From Mycoplasmatota bacterium (GTDB taxonomy: Bacteria > Bacillota_I > Bacilli_A > RF39 > UBA660), in assembly GCA_012512795.1 (NCBI GenBank), contig JAAZDL010000155.1, positions 1-13,636 of the forward strand: a DNA stretch of 13,636 nt. Reading direction: 5' to 3'. Made by a program: the position numbers and the translations under genes. The notes under the pieces are model-generated. The model worked only from the letters and a program-made list of their open reading frames with translations, was not told the DNA's origin and did not search any database. Below are positions 13,562 to 13,636 of the stretch, in pieces. Within the stretch, counting starts at the first letter, position 1. Every line of letters begins with the position of its first letter.

Positions 13562-13636
13562 ATCGACAGGCGGGGATAAAAGGTGTAGAGAAACCTCCCA
13601 CCCACCTTTCTAATATAGAGGTGAAGATCACCACAA
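13484..13636 (+). ncRNA. Putative structured RNA at the left end of an inserted element (possibly IscB/HEARO omega RNA or an intron)
   Basis: This stretch, which continues past the window, has 74 G or C in 153 bases, unlike all its neighbours. A hairpin pairs TAATGGTA (13492-13499) with TACCATTA (13522-13529), extended past an A/C mismatch by two pairs. A second pairs AAAGGTG (13579-13585) with CACCTTT (13603-13609). Their loops are joined by a perfect 7-base match, GGTGGGA (13503-13509) to TCCCACC (13596-13602), which would form a kissing or pseudoknot contact. Two smaller hairpins are AGGT-C-GG/CCACCT (13540-13558) and GGTGA/TCACC (13620-13632). Composition, fold and position inside a broken gene point to a mobile-element RNA. 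IscB loci carry such an RNA upstream of the nuclease gene, with a guide taken from the host flank. I see no GUGYG group II intron start. The orientation and family are inferred. Confidence 0.45.

Noticed and set aside
13484..13636. Group II intron or tRNA/tmRNA at the right edge
   Set aside because: No GUGYG 5' boundary, no domain V-like hairpin in the visible part, and no cloverleaf or tmRNA start signature. A group II intron with an unusual 5' end that continues outside the window is not fully excluded.
1..13636. CRISPR array
   Set aside because: No regularly spaced direct repeats of 20-40 bases were seen on either strand. The recurring AT-rich words are expected from composition.

Overview
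The window comes from a very AT-rich bacterium. UGA is used as a stop (for example at the end of the HtrA, RDD and DusB genes) and tryptophan is UGG, so the code is the standard bacterial one and not the Mycoplasma/Spiroplasma code. Strong AAGGAG-type ribosome binding sites, TTGACA/TATAAT promoters with 17-base spacers, U-tailed hairpin terminators, an Agr-type regulator and an rplM-rpsI operon with a leader all fit a low-GC Bacillota or Mycoplasmatota-side lineage, probably an uncultured host-associated one. The exact lineage is inference.

From 1 to 9335 every gene is on the minus strand. In order of transcription these are: rplM-rpsI with its promoter and a probable L13-type leader; an Abi_2/HEPN abortive-infection protein followed directly by a membrane-anchored HtrA protease; a solo Ca2+-type P-type ATPase; a tightly overlapping three-gene operon (degenerate phosphoglycerate mutase-like protein, RDD membrane protein, ribose-5-phosphate isomerase B); and an AgrA-like response regulator overlapping the start of a membrane protein that is probably its AgrC-like kinase, cut by the window edge. 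From 9609 to the end the genes are on the plus strand: a secreted or anchored protein built of cysteine-paired repeats, dusB, a 12-helix YfcC-like transporter, and the 5' part of a YugP-type zinc metallopeptidase gene. The region 9336-9608 is a divergent promoter region.

The most unusual part is the right edge. The YugP-type reading frame loses its family resemblance after about codon 59 (near 13483) and runs into a stretch of about 48% G+C in a genome of roughly a quarter to a third G+C. That stretch holds two hairpins whose loops contain a perfect 7-base complementarity (13503-13509 with 13596-13602), plus further hairpins. This looks like the left end of an inserted element carrying a structured RNA, such as an IscB/HEARO-type omega RNA or an intron, that continues beyond the window. 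Other points of interest are the pgm-like protein that has lost the recognisable metal and catalytic motifs of its family, the HEPN protein in an operon with a protease, and a promoter embedded in a terminator hairpin.
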